64,000 nucleotides of DNA from Firmicutes bacterium UBA7510. Lineage in GTDB: Bacteria > Bacillota > Clostridia > Tissierellales > Sedimentibacteraceae. The notes beneath the pieces were generated by a model. The model ran no database searches, was not told the origin of the DNA, and saw only the letters and a program-made list of their open reading frames with translations. Where the stretch lies: NCBI GenBank assembly GCA_002479485.1, contig DLNM01000045.1, positions 62,001 through 126,000 of the forward strand, written 5' to 3'. Made by a program: the position numbers and the translations under genes. This document shows positions 14,749 to 23,646 of the stretch, piece by piece; positions within the stretch are counted from its first letter, which is position 1, and the number at the start of each line of letters is the position of its first letter.

Positions 14749-16227
14749 ATGTCTTTAATAAATGTTACGAACCTAACCTTTGCTTATGAAGGTAGCTATG
14801 ATAATATTTTTGAAAATGTAAGTTTTCAAATTGATACCGATTGGAAATTGGGATTTACTGGGAGAAACGGAAGAGGAAAGACTACTTTTCTAAATCTTTT
14901 GCTTGGAAAATACGAATATAGTGGAACCATTTCAGCTGATGTGATTTTTGAATATTTTCCTTATGAGGTGCAGGAGCAAAGAAATTTCACCATAGATGTC
15001 ATAAGGGAGATTAGTCCAAATTTAATGGATTGGGAAATAGTAAAAGAATTATCTTTGTTAGATATGGACTATGATGCTTTATATAGACAGTTTAATACAC
15101 TATCTAAAGGAGAGCAGACAAAAGCGTTGTTGGCTGCTATGTTTTTGAAGGAGAACTCCTTCTTGCTTATTGATGAGCCTACCAATCATTTGGATGCTGA
15201 AGCTAGGCAAAAACTAAGTAATTACTTGAAAAAAAAGAAAGGATTTATTCTGATTTCACATGATAGATCTTTTTTGGATAATTGTGTTGACCATATCTTG
15301 TCTATTAATAAAACTAATATTGAAATACAAAAAGGAAATTTTTCTTCATGGTGGAGAAACAAAGAATTACAAGATGGTTTTGAGCTAGCAGAAAACGAAA
15401 AGTTGAAAAAGGATATTAAAAGACTTTCCAGCTCGGCAAAACGTACATCTACGTGGTCAGATAGTGTTGAAAGCAGCAAGCATGGAACTACTAATTCTGG
15501 GAGCAAATTAGATAAAGGATATGTTGGACATAAAGCTGCAAAAATGATGAAGCGTGCTAAAAACATAGAAGCTAGACAACAAAACATGATTGACGAAAAA
15601 TCAAAGCTTCTTAAAAATATTGAATCTAATGAAAGTTTAAAAATAGCACCGCTTGCTTTCCATGATAAAAAGCTTGTAGAACTTACAGATGTTGCAATTG
15701 AATATGATGATAGAATTGTCTGTGAAGGAGTAAGCTTCACTATAGAGCAAGGTGAAAAAATTGCTATTCAAGGAAAGAATGGCAGCGGAAAATCAAGTAT
15801 ATTTAAATTAATTTATGGAGAAGACATCCCCCATAGTGGAATTGTAAGAAAGAATAATAAGCTAATAATTTCGTATGTGTCACAAGATACTTCAGATTTA
15901 TATGGTAACTTATCTGAGTATGCAGAAAAACACTGCATTGACGAGAGTTTATTTAAATCGATTCTTAGAAAACTTGATTTTTCAATAGAACAGTTTGAAA
16001 AGAATATCGAGGATTTTAGTGGAGGACAGAAGAAAAAGGTATTGCTTGCTAAAAGTTTGTGTGAACGAGCGCATTTGTATATTTGGGATGAACCATTGAA
16101 CTTTATTGATGTCATTTCTCGTATGCAGATTGAGAAATTGTTAATTGAACATGAACTTACAATTTTGTTTGTTGAGCATGATAGTGCATTTTGTGAAAAT
16201 GTTGCAACAAAAATAATTAAATTGTAA
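14749..16227 (+). CDS. ABC-F ribosomal protection protein, Lsa/CplR-like
   Basis: This 492-residue soluble protein has two ATP-binding domains and no membrane segment. Domain 1 has Walker A GRNGRGKTT, signature LSKGEQTK and LLIDEPTNHLD; domain 2 has GKNGSGKSS, FSGGQKKK and YIWDEPLNFID. The inter-domain linker (about residues 205-300) is Lys/Ser-rich, with KLDKGYVGHKAAKMMKRAKN. This matches the Lsa/Vga/CplR class that displaces lincosamides, streptogramins A and pleuromutilins from the ribosome. The start at 14749 is set by GAGGAGG; an in-frame ATG at 14689 lies in the leader hairpin and lacks a site. The long structured leader supports drug-inducible expression. Confidence 0.85.
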   Translation: MSLINVTNLTFAYEGSYDNIFENVSFQIDTDWKLGFTGRNGRGKTTFLNLLLGKYEYSGTISADVIFEYFPYEVQEQRNFTIDVIREISPNLMDWEIVKELSLLDMDYDALYRQFNTLSKGEQTKALLAAMFLKENSFLLIDEPTNHLDAEARQKLSNYLKKKKGFILISHDRSFLDNCVDHILSINKTNIEIQKGNFSSWWRNKELQDGFELAENEKLKKDIKRLSSSAKRTSTWSDSVESSKHGTTNSGSKLDKGYVGHKAAKMMKRAKNIEARQQNMIDEKSKLLKNIESNESLKIAPLAFHDKKLVELTDVAIEYDDRIVCEGVSFTIEQGEKIAIQGKNGSGKSSIFKLIYGEDIPHSGIVRKNNKLIISYVSQDTSDLYGNLSEYAEKHCIDESLFKSILRKLDFSIEQFEKNIEDFSGGQKKKVLLAKSLCERAHLYIWDEPLNFIDVISRMQIEKLLIEHELTILFVEHDSAFCENVATKIIKL

Positions 16228-16247
16228 AGGTGGAAAAGGCAATTAAT

Positions 16248-16310
16248 ATGTTTAATGGAAAAATAATTAGTGCTGCTTGCGGACAATTGTTTTATGAAAA
16301 TGAATTATGA
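16248..16310 (+). CDS. 20-codon ORF after the ABC-F gene
   Basis: ATG at 16248 follows AAAGGTGGAAAAGGC and encodes MFNGKIISAACGQLFYENEL. It may be the start of a deleted gene. No family is recognised and expression is uncertain. Confidence 0.25.
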   Translation: MFNGKIISAACGQLFYENEL

Positions 16311-16357
16311 TGTTAGTTCGAAAATTTCCACTTGAGTAAAAAAATAGTCTTTTTTTA

Positions 16358-16390
16358 AGTCCCTCAAACTTTAGATTTGAGGGACTTTTT
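16358..16390 (+). terminator. Intrinsic terminator of the ABC-F unit
   Basis: AGTCCCTCAAA pairs perfectly with TTTGAGGGACT across a 7-base loop and is followed by T5. Confidence 0.88.
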
Positions 16391-16544
16391 AGTTAAGATG
16401 GATGAGCTTTTATTCAAGACTAAATAATCTTTAAATTTTACCTAAATATTGGAAAATAAACATTTACAAATTATAATAAATTATAGTAAACTGATATAAA
16501 TATGATGCATTTCACAGATAGAATATTGTGAGGTAGGGGGTATT

Positions 16545-17414
16545 ATGAAACAAGAAATTTTAGACTGGTTACTTGAGGATAGTAATCCAGCGGTAAAGCT
16601 TAGAACATTGAAAGAATATCTTTGTCTCGATGATAAAGATTCAAGAGTAATCAGTACCAAAAAAGATTTATTAGAATCCAAAGTTTATGACAGTGCCGTA
16701 AAAAAACTACATACAGACAAGCTATGGTTTAAGTTTGATGCCTTGCTGGCATTTGCAGAATGGGGATTAACAAGAAAAGACATAGGTAATGAACTTGACG
16801 ATGAAGTGTTTAGGATGATTGAGTCCACAGGTTTCAAAATGTTGTGCGGAGAACCACTATTTTTACGTAATCTTGTAAAACTGGGTTATTATGACGAGCC
16901 GGCCGTTAAGAATGAAATTGATGAAATGCTTTTAAAAATTAAAGATGATGGTGGGTTTGGGTGCATAAGTAAGAACAAAAAAATCAATGATCCCAAGAAG
17001 CCACATAAGAGCTGTGCCCGACTTACAGCAGAATATCTATTACTTGTAGCTGAACTACATATTCAGGGGATTGAAGAAGTTTGTAAGGATTTCTTAGTAC
17101 ACTATTTTTCAAAAAGGAATATCTTTTATCGTACAGATGATATGGCAACGCCTATGGTTGATGTGATGACCCAGACATTTTATCCATCAGATCCAGTTAA
17201 GATTGGCGCTCAAAATATCATATATGCATTAAAAGTATTAGGATGCTCAACGGATTCAGAGGCTATGCAGGCTGGTTATAAGGTGCTAGAAAACTACCGT
17301 TTGGAAGATGGCACTTATAAACTATCAGGTTCTAAAAGCGTTCCGGCATTTAAGCCTGGGAAAATCGGTGAACCGAATAAATGGATTACTCTTTATGTAT
17401 ATATGGCGAGATAG
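16545..17414 (+). CDS. Alpha/alpha-toroid (prenyltransferase-like) protein of unknown function
   Basis: This 289-residue soluble protein is almost wholly helical. It has repeated motifs like those of the terpenoid cyclase/prenyltransferase toroid: KIKDDGGFGC and YRLEDGTYKL, each a Gly-rich turn after a helix. No catalytic DxDD or zinc triad is evident, so catalytic activity is doubtful. The start follows GTAGGGGG. A collapsed second copy lies at 23254-23340, beyond the SLH gene. It is transcribed in the same direction as the LuxR-type gene 73 bases downstream. Confidence 0.6.
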   Translation: MKQEILDWLLEDSNPAVKLRTLKEYLCLDDKDSRVISTKKDLLESKVYDSAVKKLHTDKLWFKFDALLAFAEWGLTRKDIGNELDDEVFRMIESTGFKMLCGEPLFLRNLVKLGYYDEPAVKNEIDEMLLKIKDDGGFGCISKNKKINDPKKPHKSCARLTAEYLLLVAELHIQGIEEVCKDFLVHYFSKRNIFYRTDDMATPMVDVMTQTFYPSDPVKIGAQNIIYALKVLGCSTDSEAMQAGYKVLENYRLEDGTYKLSGSKSVPAFKPGKIGEPNKWITLYVYMAR

Positions 17415-17487
17415 TATATCTAGATTGGACGGATTTTTTACCATTACATAGGGGTAAAGAACTTTCAAGGAAAAGAGGTAAAATTTG

Positions 17488-19974
17488 ATGAAATTGAATA
17501 AAGATAAAACCCATGAACTTTTATATTTTTCGGATCAGTTAAAAAAGCAGCTCGCGAAAATCGAAAAATTTCCTCTTACAATAGTGGAGGCTCCGTCGGG
17601 GTTTGGAAAGACGACAGCTATTCGAGAGTATCTAAAAGAGAAGCTTTCAAAGGGCGGTTATGAAAAATGGTATACCTGTCTGGGAGAATCCTCTGCAAAA
17701 GCATGGAACGGTATATGCAATCTTTTTTCACAGGTTGCACCTGAAACAGCATCAAGATTAGAAAAGCTGGAATTTCCTACTGAGGAAATGCTTGCAGACT
17801 TAGTGTCAATTATCAGAACGTGCCGCGTGCAAACAAAAACATTTTTAGTGATAGATAATTACCAGTTAGTTTCCAGCGAAATTCCAAGGGATATTATCCA
17901 TGCGTTTTCTGTTCATGGAGACCCTAAGCTTCATCTTATATTTGTTACTCAGCCTCTAAAAGACAATAGTAAATATACGGTGCATTATCAGCATATCCAT
18001 AAAATTCAAAATTCAGACTTGACTCTTAATAAAAAAGGTACTGACAAATATTTCAAGATGGCAGGGATAAAACTATCAGATTCCGAACTTGATAACCTGT
18101 ATAATTTTTCTGAAGGGTGGATATCCGCTATTTCCTTGCAGCTTTTGAATTACAGGCAAACAGGCACCTTCGCTCGGACAGCTGATATTGAGAAGTTAGT
18201 GCATACCGCAATTTGGAACAGGCTGGATGATAGTGAAAAGGAGATTTTACTTTCGCTTTCAACACTGGACAGCTTCACGTCTAAACAGATACGAATTATG
18301 ATAGGACAAAGTGTGTTGAATGAAAATGTTATTAATCTGATAAATGAAAACGCCTTTATTCGTTATGATTCCGAAAAAGACCTATACAATATGCATAGTA
18401 TTTTACAGGATTATTTACGTGCATGGTTTTACAATAATACGCATGAGAACTTTCAGATAAAAACAATAAAAAGGGCAGGAGAGGCTTGTGTTTCCGAAGC
18501 TTTGCTTTATCCTGCCGCGCAATTTTATTATAAAATCAAGGATTTTGATTCTATCTTATCCATGACCTATCGTAACGAATATCTTGATAATCAAAAAGAA
18601 CAGTATGTAATTGAATTTATTTTAAAAATAATAGATGAGTGTCCGGCAGAAATAATGAATCAATATCCTTTTGCCATGCTTGAGTTTGCTTTTCAACTGT
18701 TTCTTGGCGGAAGAAGAGATGTCTTCGGAAAAATGGTGCAGATGCTTTCTGCTTTTATTACAAATCCTAAAGGGATTGAAAGAGAGCAGTTTGACAGGAT
18801 AAAAGGTGAAATGTCCCTCTTAATGTCATTTGCACAGTATAATGACATAGAAAAAATGAGTGAATACCATAAGAAAGCTCTTGAATATCTGAAGGGAGCA
18901 AGCAAGCTGTTTTTTCCTACTACTCCTTGGACATTTGGGGGTGTTTCCGTATTATATATGTTTTGGAGCAAGGTTTCTGAGCTTGAAACGGAGCTTAAGC
19001 TTATGGATGAATGTATACCTATTTATGGACAGGTTGTGAGTGGTCATGGAACAAGTGCAAATATCGTCATGAGGGCTGAAGCTATGCTGCTCAGAGGAAA
19101 TGACGATGATGCAGAGAGGCTTTGTCATAAGGCTATTTTTATGGCAAAGGACCAGAATCAAACAGGTCTTTGTATATGCTCTGAATTGCTGCTTGCACGT
19201 ATTGCACTGCTTAGAGGCAATGCAAAAGCTTATCTTACTGCTGTTGGCAACATTCAGGAATATGCTGTGAAAAGACCCGAAAGGTTTATTGTTCGAATGG
19301 TTGAGCTTGGTATATCCACTCTGTCGTTAATACGCCAAAATACGGATGAAGTTGTGGATTGGCTCAATGATCCCGACTACATTAAAAAGATATTATTTAT
19401 GCCTACTGTTCCTTATGGTCATATTTTGTTTGCAAAGAAGCTAATGCTCTCCAAGAGGTATAATGAACTTCACGGACTGTCGGGCGCTATGATGAGCATG
19501 GCTGAAGGTATGAATTATCTGCTTCCTCAGGTTTATCATCTTATCTTTCTTACAATATCAAGCCTCGTCAGACAAAATAAACAGGAAGCAATAGAATATA
19601 TATGCAGTGCTCTTAATTTAGCTTTACCTGATAAAATATATATGCCTTTTGCTGAACATGCCGAAGAACTTGTTCCATTTTTAGAGTCAGTCAGGCTTGA
19701 TGTATCTGATGAGCAAGGTATAAAACATATAATTCAACTCTCAAAACGTCAGAAAAAGGGCATGTATGAAATTAATAAGGCTTTGATTACGAATAAGTCA
19801 TCTCTTACTCCAAGAGAACGTGAAATCGCACTGTTAGCCAAAGAACGATTATCTGCAAAAGAAATAGCCGAGACACTGTTTTTGGCAGAATCAACAGTGA
19901 GAAGTGTTTTAAAGAGTATATACAGCAAGCTTAATATTCACTCAAAAAAAGAACTTTCTAATATAGATTTTTAA
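17488..19974 (+). CDS. MalT-like STAND ATPase with LuxR-type DNA-binding domain
   Basis: This regulator of 828 residues has an N-terminal NTPase (Walker A EAPSGFGKTT at about 34-43; Walker B FLVIDNYQLVS), a winged-helix region, a long TPR-like helical sensor (about 330-740) and a C-terminal LuxR helix-turn-helix (SLTPREREIALLAKERLSAK, then ESTVRSVLKSIYSKLNIHSK). This is the LAL/MalT class: ATP-dependent activators triggered by ligand binding. ATG at 17488 follows AAGAGGT. Its likely targets are the micro-ORF and SLH gene just downstream, after a terminator-like hairpin. Ligand unknown. Confidence 0.85.
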   Translation: MKLNKDKTHELLYFSDQLKKQLAKIEKFPLTIVEAPSGFGKTTAIREYLKEKLSKGGYEKWYTCLGESSAKAWNGICNLFSQVAPETASRLEKLEFPTEEMLADLVSIIRTCRVQTKTFLVIDNYQLVSSEIPRDIIHAFSVHGDPKLHLIFVTQPLKDNSKYTVHYQHIHKIQNSDLTLNKKGTDKYFKMAGIKLSDSELDNLYNFSEGWISAISLQLLNYRQTGTFARTADIEKLVHTAIWNRLDDSEKEILLSLSTLDSFTSKQIRIMIGQSVLNENVINLINENAFIRYDSEKDLYNMHSILQDYLRAWFYNNTHENFQIKTIKRAGEACVSEALLYPAAQFYYKIKDFDSILSMTYRNEYLDNQKEQYVIEFILKIIDECPAEIMNQYPFAMLEFAFQLFLGGRRDVFGKMVQMLSAFITNPKGIEREQFDRIKGEMSLLMSFAQYNDIEKMSEYHKKALEYLKGASKLFFPTTPWTFGGVSVLYMFWSKVSELETELKLMDECIPIYGQVVSGHGTSANIVMRAEAMLLRGNDDDAERLCHKAIFMAKDQNQTGLCICSELLLARIALLRGNAKAYLTAVGNIQEYAVKRPERFIVRMVELGISTLSLIRQNTDEVVDWLNDPDYIKKILFMPTVPYGHILFAKKLMLSKRYNELHGLSGAMMSMAEGMNYLLPQVYHLIFLTISSLVRQNKQEAIEYICSALNLALPDKIYMPFAEHAEELVPFLESVRLDVSDEQGIKHIIQLSKRQKKGMYEINKALITNKSSLTPREREIALLAKERLSAKEIAETLFLAESTVRSVLKSIYSKLNIHSKKELSNIDF

Positions 19975-19994
19975 TCTACTCTTATAAGTCCATG

Positions 19995-20033
19995 ATTTTT
20001 GCATATCCCCCAAAATGAGGGATGTGCAAAAAA
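19995..20033. terminator. Intrinsic terminator after the LuxR-type gene
   Basis: TTTTTGCAtATCCC pairs with GGGATgTGCAAAAA across a short loop, with A- and T-runs on both sides. Confidence 0.7.
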
Positions 20034-20100
20034 ATAATTTCTGTTATGATTTTCAGGTGAGGAATAAATTTCCACACATAAAATTATAGGAGGAATGTAC

Positions 20101-20169
20101 ATGGATATCAATTCTATAAGCACTGCCTTGTGCAAGCTTTGCGTGATAATTTTATTGCTTTATATTTAA
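20101..20169 (+). CDS. 22-residue hydrophobic peptide
   Basis: ATG at 20101 follows TAGGAGGAATGTAC and encodes 22 residues with two cysteines (ALCKLC) and a hydrophobic C-terminus (VIILLLYI). The next strong ribosome site belongs to the SLH gene 37 bases later. It may be a small membrane peptide, a signal, or a leader. No match to a known family is recognised. Confidence 0.45.
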   Translation: MDINSISTALCKLCVIILLLYI

Positions 20170-20206
20170 TCTATTAAGTACAACAAAACCCAATAGGAGG
20201 ATATAC

Positions 20207-23200
20207 ATGAAAAAATCATTTAAAACAATATTTTTATCAGCATTTTTATCGGTGCTCATGCTGTTTTGCATGATACCTCAAGCTGCTCAGGCAGATACTT
20301 CGACAGTTATTCCGGATGATTATCTTGAGGTGGAGGATGCACTCAGAAGCGTTACACCAACAACGATTGAAATTAACGGCTCTTTTACATTAAATAATGA
20401 GGTAACCGTCGGTGCAAATCATACCTTGTCGATTTCTTCAGGCAGTGCAATATATCTTGCAGGTTCTTGTAAACTAAACATACCTACAGAAACTGATTTG
20501 ACAGTCAATGGAGGTGGAAAATTAGTTTGCCATGACACCTCAAGCAATACTATTTTAGTAGACGGTACCTTAACTCTCAACGATGTTGATTTTGAAGTAT
20601 ATAGCCAAGGAACCCAAGTCAATGGTAAATTGACAGCAACGGATTGTAATATTAAAATTGCGAATTCATCGGGACTAGGTATTATCTCACTTGGAGAAAT
20701 GGAAATTACAGGTGGAAGCTTGGATGTCGGAAATATAGGTGATTATACAACCGGAGTCGTTTCATTTTCCAGCAATCCAATATCAATATCGGATTGTGAA
20801 GTGGAATTGAATAGTAACGGCAACAATGTAACTGCTATTCAAGGAAATATGTATATAAAGAATAGTGAAGTTTATATTAAAGTTGATGGCAACTATGGTT
20901 CCCAAGGAATAAGCTATAGCGAGAAATTAATTTTTGACAACAGTACTGTGTCAGTAACTAATAAATTTCAGTCTACAGGTATTCATAGTTATGGAGGTTA
21001 TGGAGAGGCTTCAGAATTTAAAATCATCAATGGGAGCAGAATCCAAGTAAAACATCAAGGTTCAGGAACCGGTATATTCATCTCCCCTGCAATGAGTGCA
21101 CCTACGTCACTTATAATAGACGATTCAATTTTAGAGCTTTACCCTGGCGGTATTTGTGCGCTTAGTCTTAACAATGGTGCACAGATACAGGGCGACAATT
21201 ATGGAAAGATTATTTTTCACGAAGACAGTGAGATAGACGGCATTCCCAATAAGATAAAGGACAGAGATGTAATAGTCACTACTTCAAATATCATAACCGT
21301 AGGACCTTCATCAGCTCCTGCCGCAAATAATGCAATTTCCGAAGGAACATATATTTGGGATGGTACATTTTTCAGCAACACCACAGTTGTTCCGACAGAC
21401 ATTAGCTTCACTGCAGTACAGACAGGAGGAGCAAGCGGCACAGCAGACTCAACAGGAATTAACATTACCTTCAGTGAAGATGTTACAGGACTTACAGAAG
21501 ATAAGATAAGTATTACAGATGGTACAGGGACAGTCGTAAAGGGAACATTAAGCGGTTCAGAAACTGACTACACAATATCATTGGTATCTGTAACAGCTGA
21601 AGGAACAATTAATCTAAGCATTGCAGACTTCGGGAGCTATAGAGTTACCACACCGGCTCAAGCGGTGAATGTATATAAAAATACTGTTGTTATTCCAAGA
21701 GATATTACTTTCACAGCGACACAAATAGGAGGAGCAAGTGGTACGGCAGATTCCACAGGAATCAACATCACATTCAATGAAGATATTACAGGATTTACAG
21801 AAGACAAGATAAGTATTACAAATGGCACAGGAGCAGCTGCAAAGGGAACACTAAATGGTTCCGGAAGTAACTACACAATATCTTTGACATCTGTAACTGC
21901 TGAAGGAACAGTTAATCTAAGCATTACAGACTTCGGGAGCTATAGAGTTACCACATCCGTTCAAAGTGTAGAGGTATATAAAAATACTGTAAGTGGGAAC
22001 AATCCAGACAGTTCTGGAAGTAGTGGTTCAGTATCAACAAAAACAGATTCTAATGTTGTTAATGGTGACACAATAAACGCCACAGCAAAAGAGACTGATG
22101 GTATTTTAACATCAAATGTAAATACCAGTAACATCAGTGACGCAATTAAAAAGGCTGATGAAAGCAAGGATAATCCTATTATTAACATTGTGATTGATCC
22201 AAAAGAAGATATAGATATGATAAAAGTTGTTATATCAAATGGTGGCTGGAAACAAATTGCACAAAAAGACAATATGTCGCTACAAATAAAAGCGGGAAGA
22301 ATAATTCTAACTCTTGATAATGCGGCGATTAGTGAAATTTATAAGCAAGCTAAGAAGGATATAATTATTCGATTTGGAATTGCAGATAAAGCTAAATTGA
22401 CAACAGCACAGCAAACCTCAGTAAGCGAAAATCAGGCTTATGATTTATCTATAAGCTCAGACAACAAGGTGATATCAGAATTCAATGGAAAGATTGCTGT
22501 TAAATTGCCTTATGCTCTAAAATCAGGTGAAAATGCCGACTCCATTATCATTTTCCATGTTGATGAGGATGGAGGGCTAAAAGTAGTCAAAAATGTATTA
22601 TATAACGCTACCACAAAAACAGTTGATTTTAATACAAGTCATTTTTCCATATATATGATAGACAATAATCATACAGCATTCAGCGATATTACAAGCGAAT
22701 TCTGGGGTAAGAGCGTTATTGATTTCTCCTCTGCAAGGAATCTTGTTTCAGGAGTAGGCAATAATAGATTCGAGCCTAACAGAGCTATAACGAGAGCAGA
22801 GTTTACACAGATGGTATATAATGTTTTTGAGCTTGATGCCATAGATTCCGCAGAGTTCACAGATGTAAAACAAGGTTCATGGTATTATAATGCGATTATG
22901 TCTTGTAAAAAGGCAGGCTTCTTTGAGGAACTTAATCTATCAGATGATGAATTCATGCCAAATCAGATTATTACAAGAGAAGAGATGGCAGTTATAGTGT
23001 CTAATGTTGCTAAATATTACAAAATATCAACAAATTCTAATGCAGCAGCTGATTTAACAAAATTCAGCGATTATGATAATATCAATAAAGATTTTGTAGA
23101 TAATATCATCTTTGCTGTGAATCTTGGTCTGTTGGATAAGAACGGCATAGGAGACGGCAAGTTTGATCCTAAAGGAAGTACAACAAGAGCACAAGCCACT

Positions 23201-23245
23201 CAAATCCAGAAAAATATAATATATATATTAAATATTACAGAATAA
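20207..23245 (+). CDS. Secreted SLH-domain surface protein with Ig-like repeats
   Basis: This 1012-residue protein starts with a signal peptide (residues 1-29, cut after a QAAQA-type site). Residues about 30-390 form a repetitive Asn/Ser/Gly/Thr-rich beta-helix-like region. Two tandem repeats of about 100 residues follow (about 394-594, each with SGTADSTGINITF). A mixed domain precedes three SLH modules at about 820-1012 (AFSDITSEFWGKSVIDF, FTDVKQGSWYYNAI, FSDYDNINKDFVDN). SLH modules bind pyruvylated wall polymer, so it sits on the cell surface. GGAGG precedes ATG. Probably controlled by the LuxR-type activator. Ligand unknown. Confidence 0.88.
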   Translation: MKKSFKTIFLSAFLSVLMLFCMIPQAAQADTSTVIPDDYLEVEDALRSVTPTTIEINGSFTLNNEVTVGANHTLSISSGSAIYLAGSCKLNIPTETDLTVNGGGKLVCHDTSSNTILVDGTLTLNDVDFEVYSQGTQVNGKLTATDCNIKIANSSGLGIISLGEMEITGGSLDVGNIGDYTTGVVSFSSNPISISDCEVELNSNGNNVTAIQGNMYIKNSEVYIKVDGNYGSQGISYSEKLIFDNSTVSVTNKFQSTGIHSYGGYGEASEFKIINGSRIQVKHQGSGTGIFISPAMSAPTSLIIDDSILELYPGGICALSLNNGAQIQGDNYGKIIFHEDSEIDGIPNKIKDRDVIVTTSNIITVGPSSAPAANNAISEGTYIWDGTFFSNTTVVPTDISFTAVQTGGASGTADSTGINITFSEDVTGLTEDKISITDGTGTVVKGTLSGSETDYTISLVSVTAEGTINLSIADFGSYRVTTPAQAVNVYKNTVVIPRDITFTATQIGGASGTADSTGINITFNEDITGFTEDKISITNGTGAAAKGTLNGSGSNYTISLTSVTAEGTVNLSITDFGSYRVTTSVQSVEVYKNTVSGNNPDSSGSSGSVSTKTDSNVVNGDTINATAKETDGILTSNVNTSNISDAIKKADESKDNPIINIVIDPKEDIDMIKVVISNGGWKQIAQKDNMSLQIKAGRIILTLDNAAISEIYKQAKKDIIIRFGIADKAKLTTAQQTSVSENQAYDLSISSDNKVISEFNGKIAVKLPYALKSGENADSIIIFHVDEDGGLKVVKNVLYNATTKTVDFNTSHFSIYMIDNNHTAFSDITSEFWGKSVIDFSSARNLVSGVGNNRFEPNRAITRAEFTQMVYNVFELDAIDSAEFTDVKQGSWYYNAIMSCKKAGFFEELNLSDDEFMPNQIITREEMAVIVSNVAKYYKISTNSNAAADLTKFSDYDNINKDFVDNIIFAVNLGLLDKNGIGDGKFDPKGSTTRAQATQIQKNIIYILNITE
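21386..21988 (+). repeat. Two tandem 300-bp repeats inside the SLH gene
   Basis: Unit 1 (21386-21685) and unit 2 (21686-21988) are nearly identical for long stretches, including CTTCGGGAGCTATAGAGTTA in both. They encode two copies of a beta-sandwich-like domain. The similarity indicates recent duplication and allows copy-number change. Confidence 0.85.
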
Positions 23246-23253
23246 CAAGTCCA

Positions 23254-23340
23254 TAATCCTAATAAGCCACATAAGATCTGCGCCCGAAAAAATCGGTGAA
23301 CCGAACAAATGGATTACTCTTTATGCATATATGCGAGATA
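23254..23340 (+). pseudogene. Collapsed copy of the toroid-protein gene
   Basis: Bases 23254-23287 match the toroid gene near 16988-17021 (shared core AAGCCACATAAGA). Bases 23288-23340 match its last 50 bases (shared core ATCGGTGAACCGAA, then AAATGGATTACTCTTTATG). About 350 bases between are missing and a G is lost near the end. It is the scar of a second gene copy on the far side of the LuxR-SLH block. Confidence 0.8.
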
Positions 23341-23436
23341 ATTTATTTGACAAATAATTTCATATAGCATATAATATATAGTAATCTATTTGCACTGCAT
23401 TACATTCCGAATGAGGAATGCGAGATCAACAGTACA

Positions 23437-23533
23437 AACTGAGCAGGCGATGAACCTTTTGTGAAAGGTCATGGGGCCGGGCCACCTTACGTGTGGCAAC
23501 AGATTGCGTTTTATGCACATCTGTGGGACAGTA
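23437..23533 (+). promoter_or_regulatory. NiCo (czcD-type) riboswitch
   Basis: The RNA has the class hallmarks in order: ACTGAGCAGGC, a variable hairpin, GGGGCCGGGCCACC, TGTGGCAACAGA, a hairpin closed by CATCTGTGGG and a final GGGACAGT that pairs back to ACT. These four conserved G-rich junction segments bind Co2+ or Ni2+ cooperatively in known members and turn on expression. It lies 114 bases before the P-type ATPase. A possible expression-platform hairpin lies downstream (near 23534-23580). Confidence 0.88.
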
Positions 23534-23646
23534 GTATGTTCCATAGGTGTGCTATTTTTATATCTCCAAATGGAACAACGAACTTAAATGGAGTGCCATA
23601 GAGCTATCAAACGAAAGCCATTAGGCTTAAAACGGAGGTAACTTTT

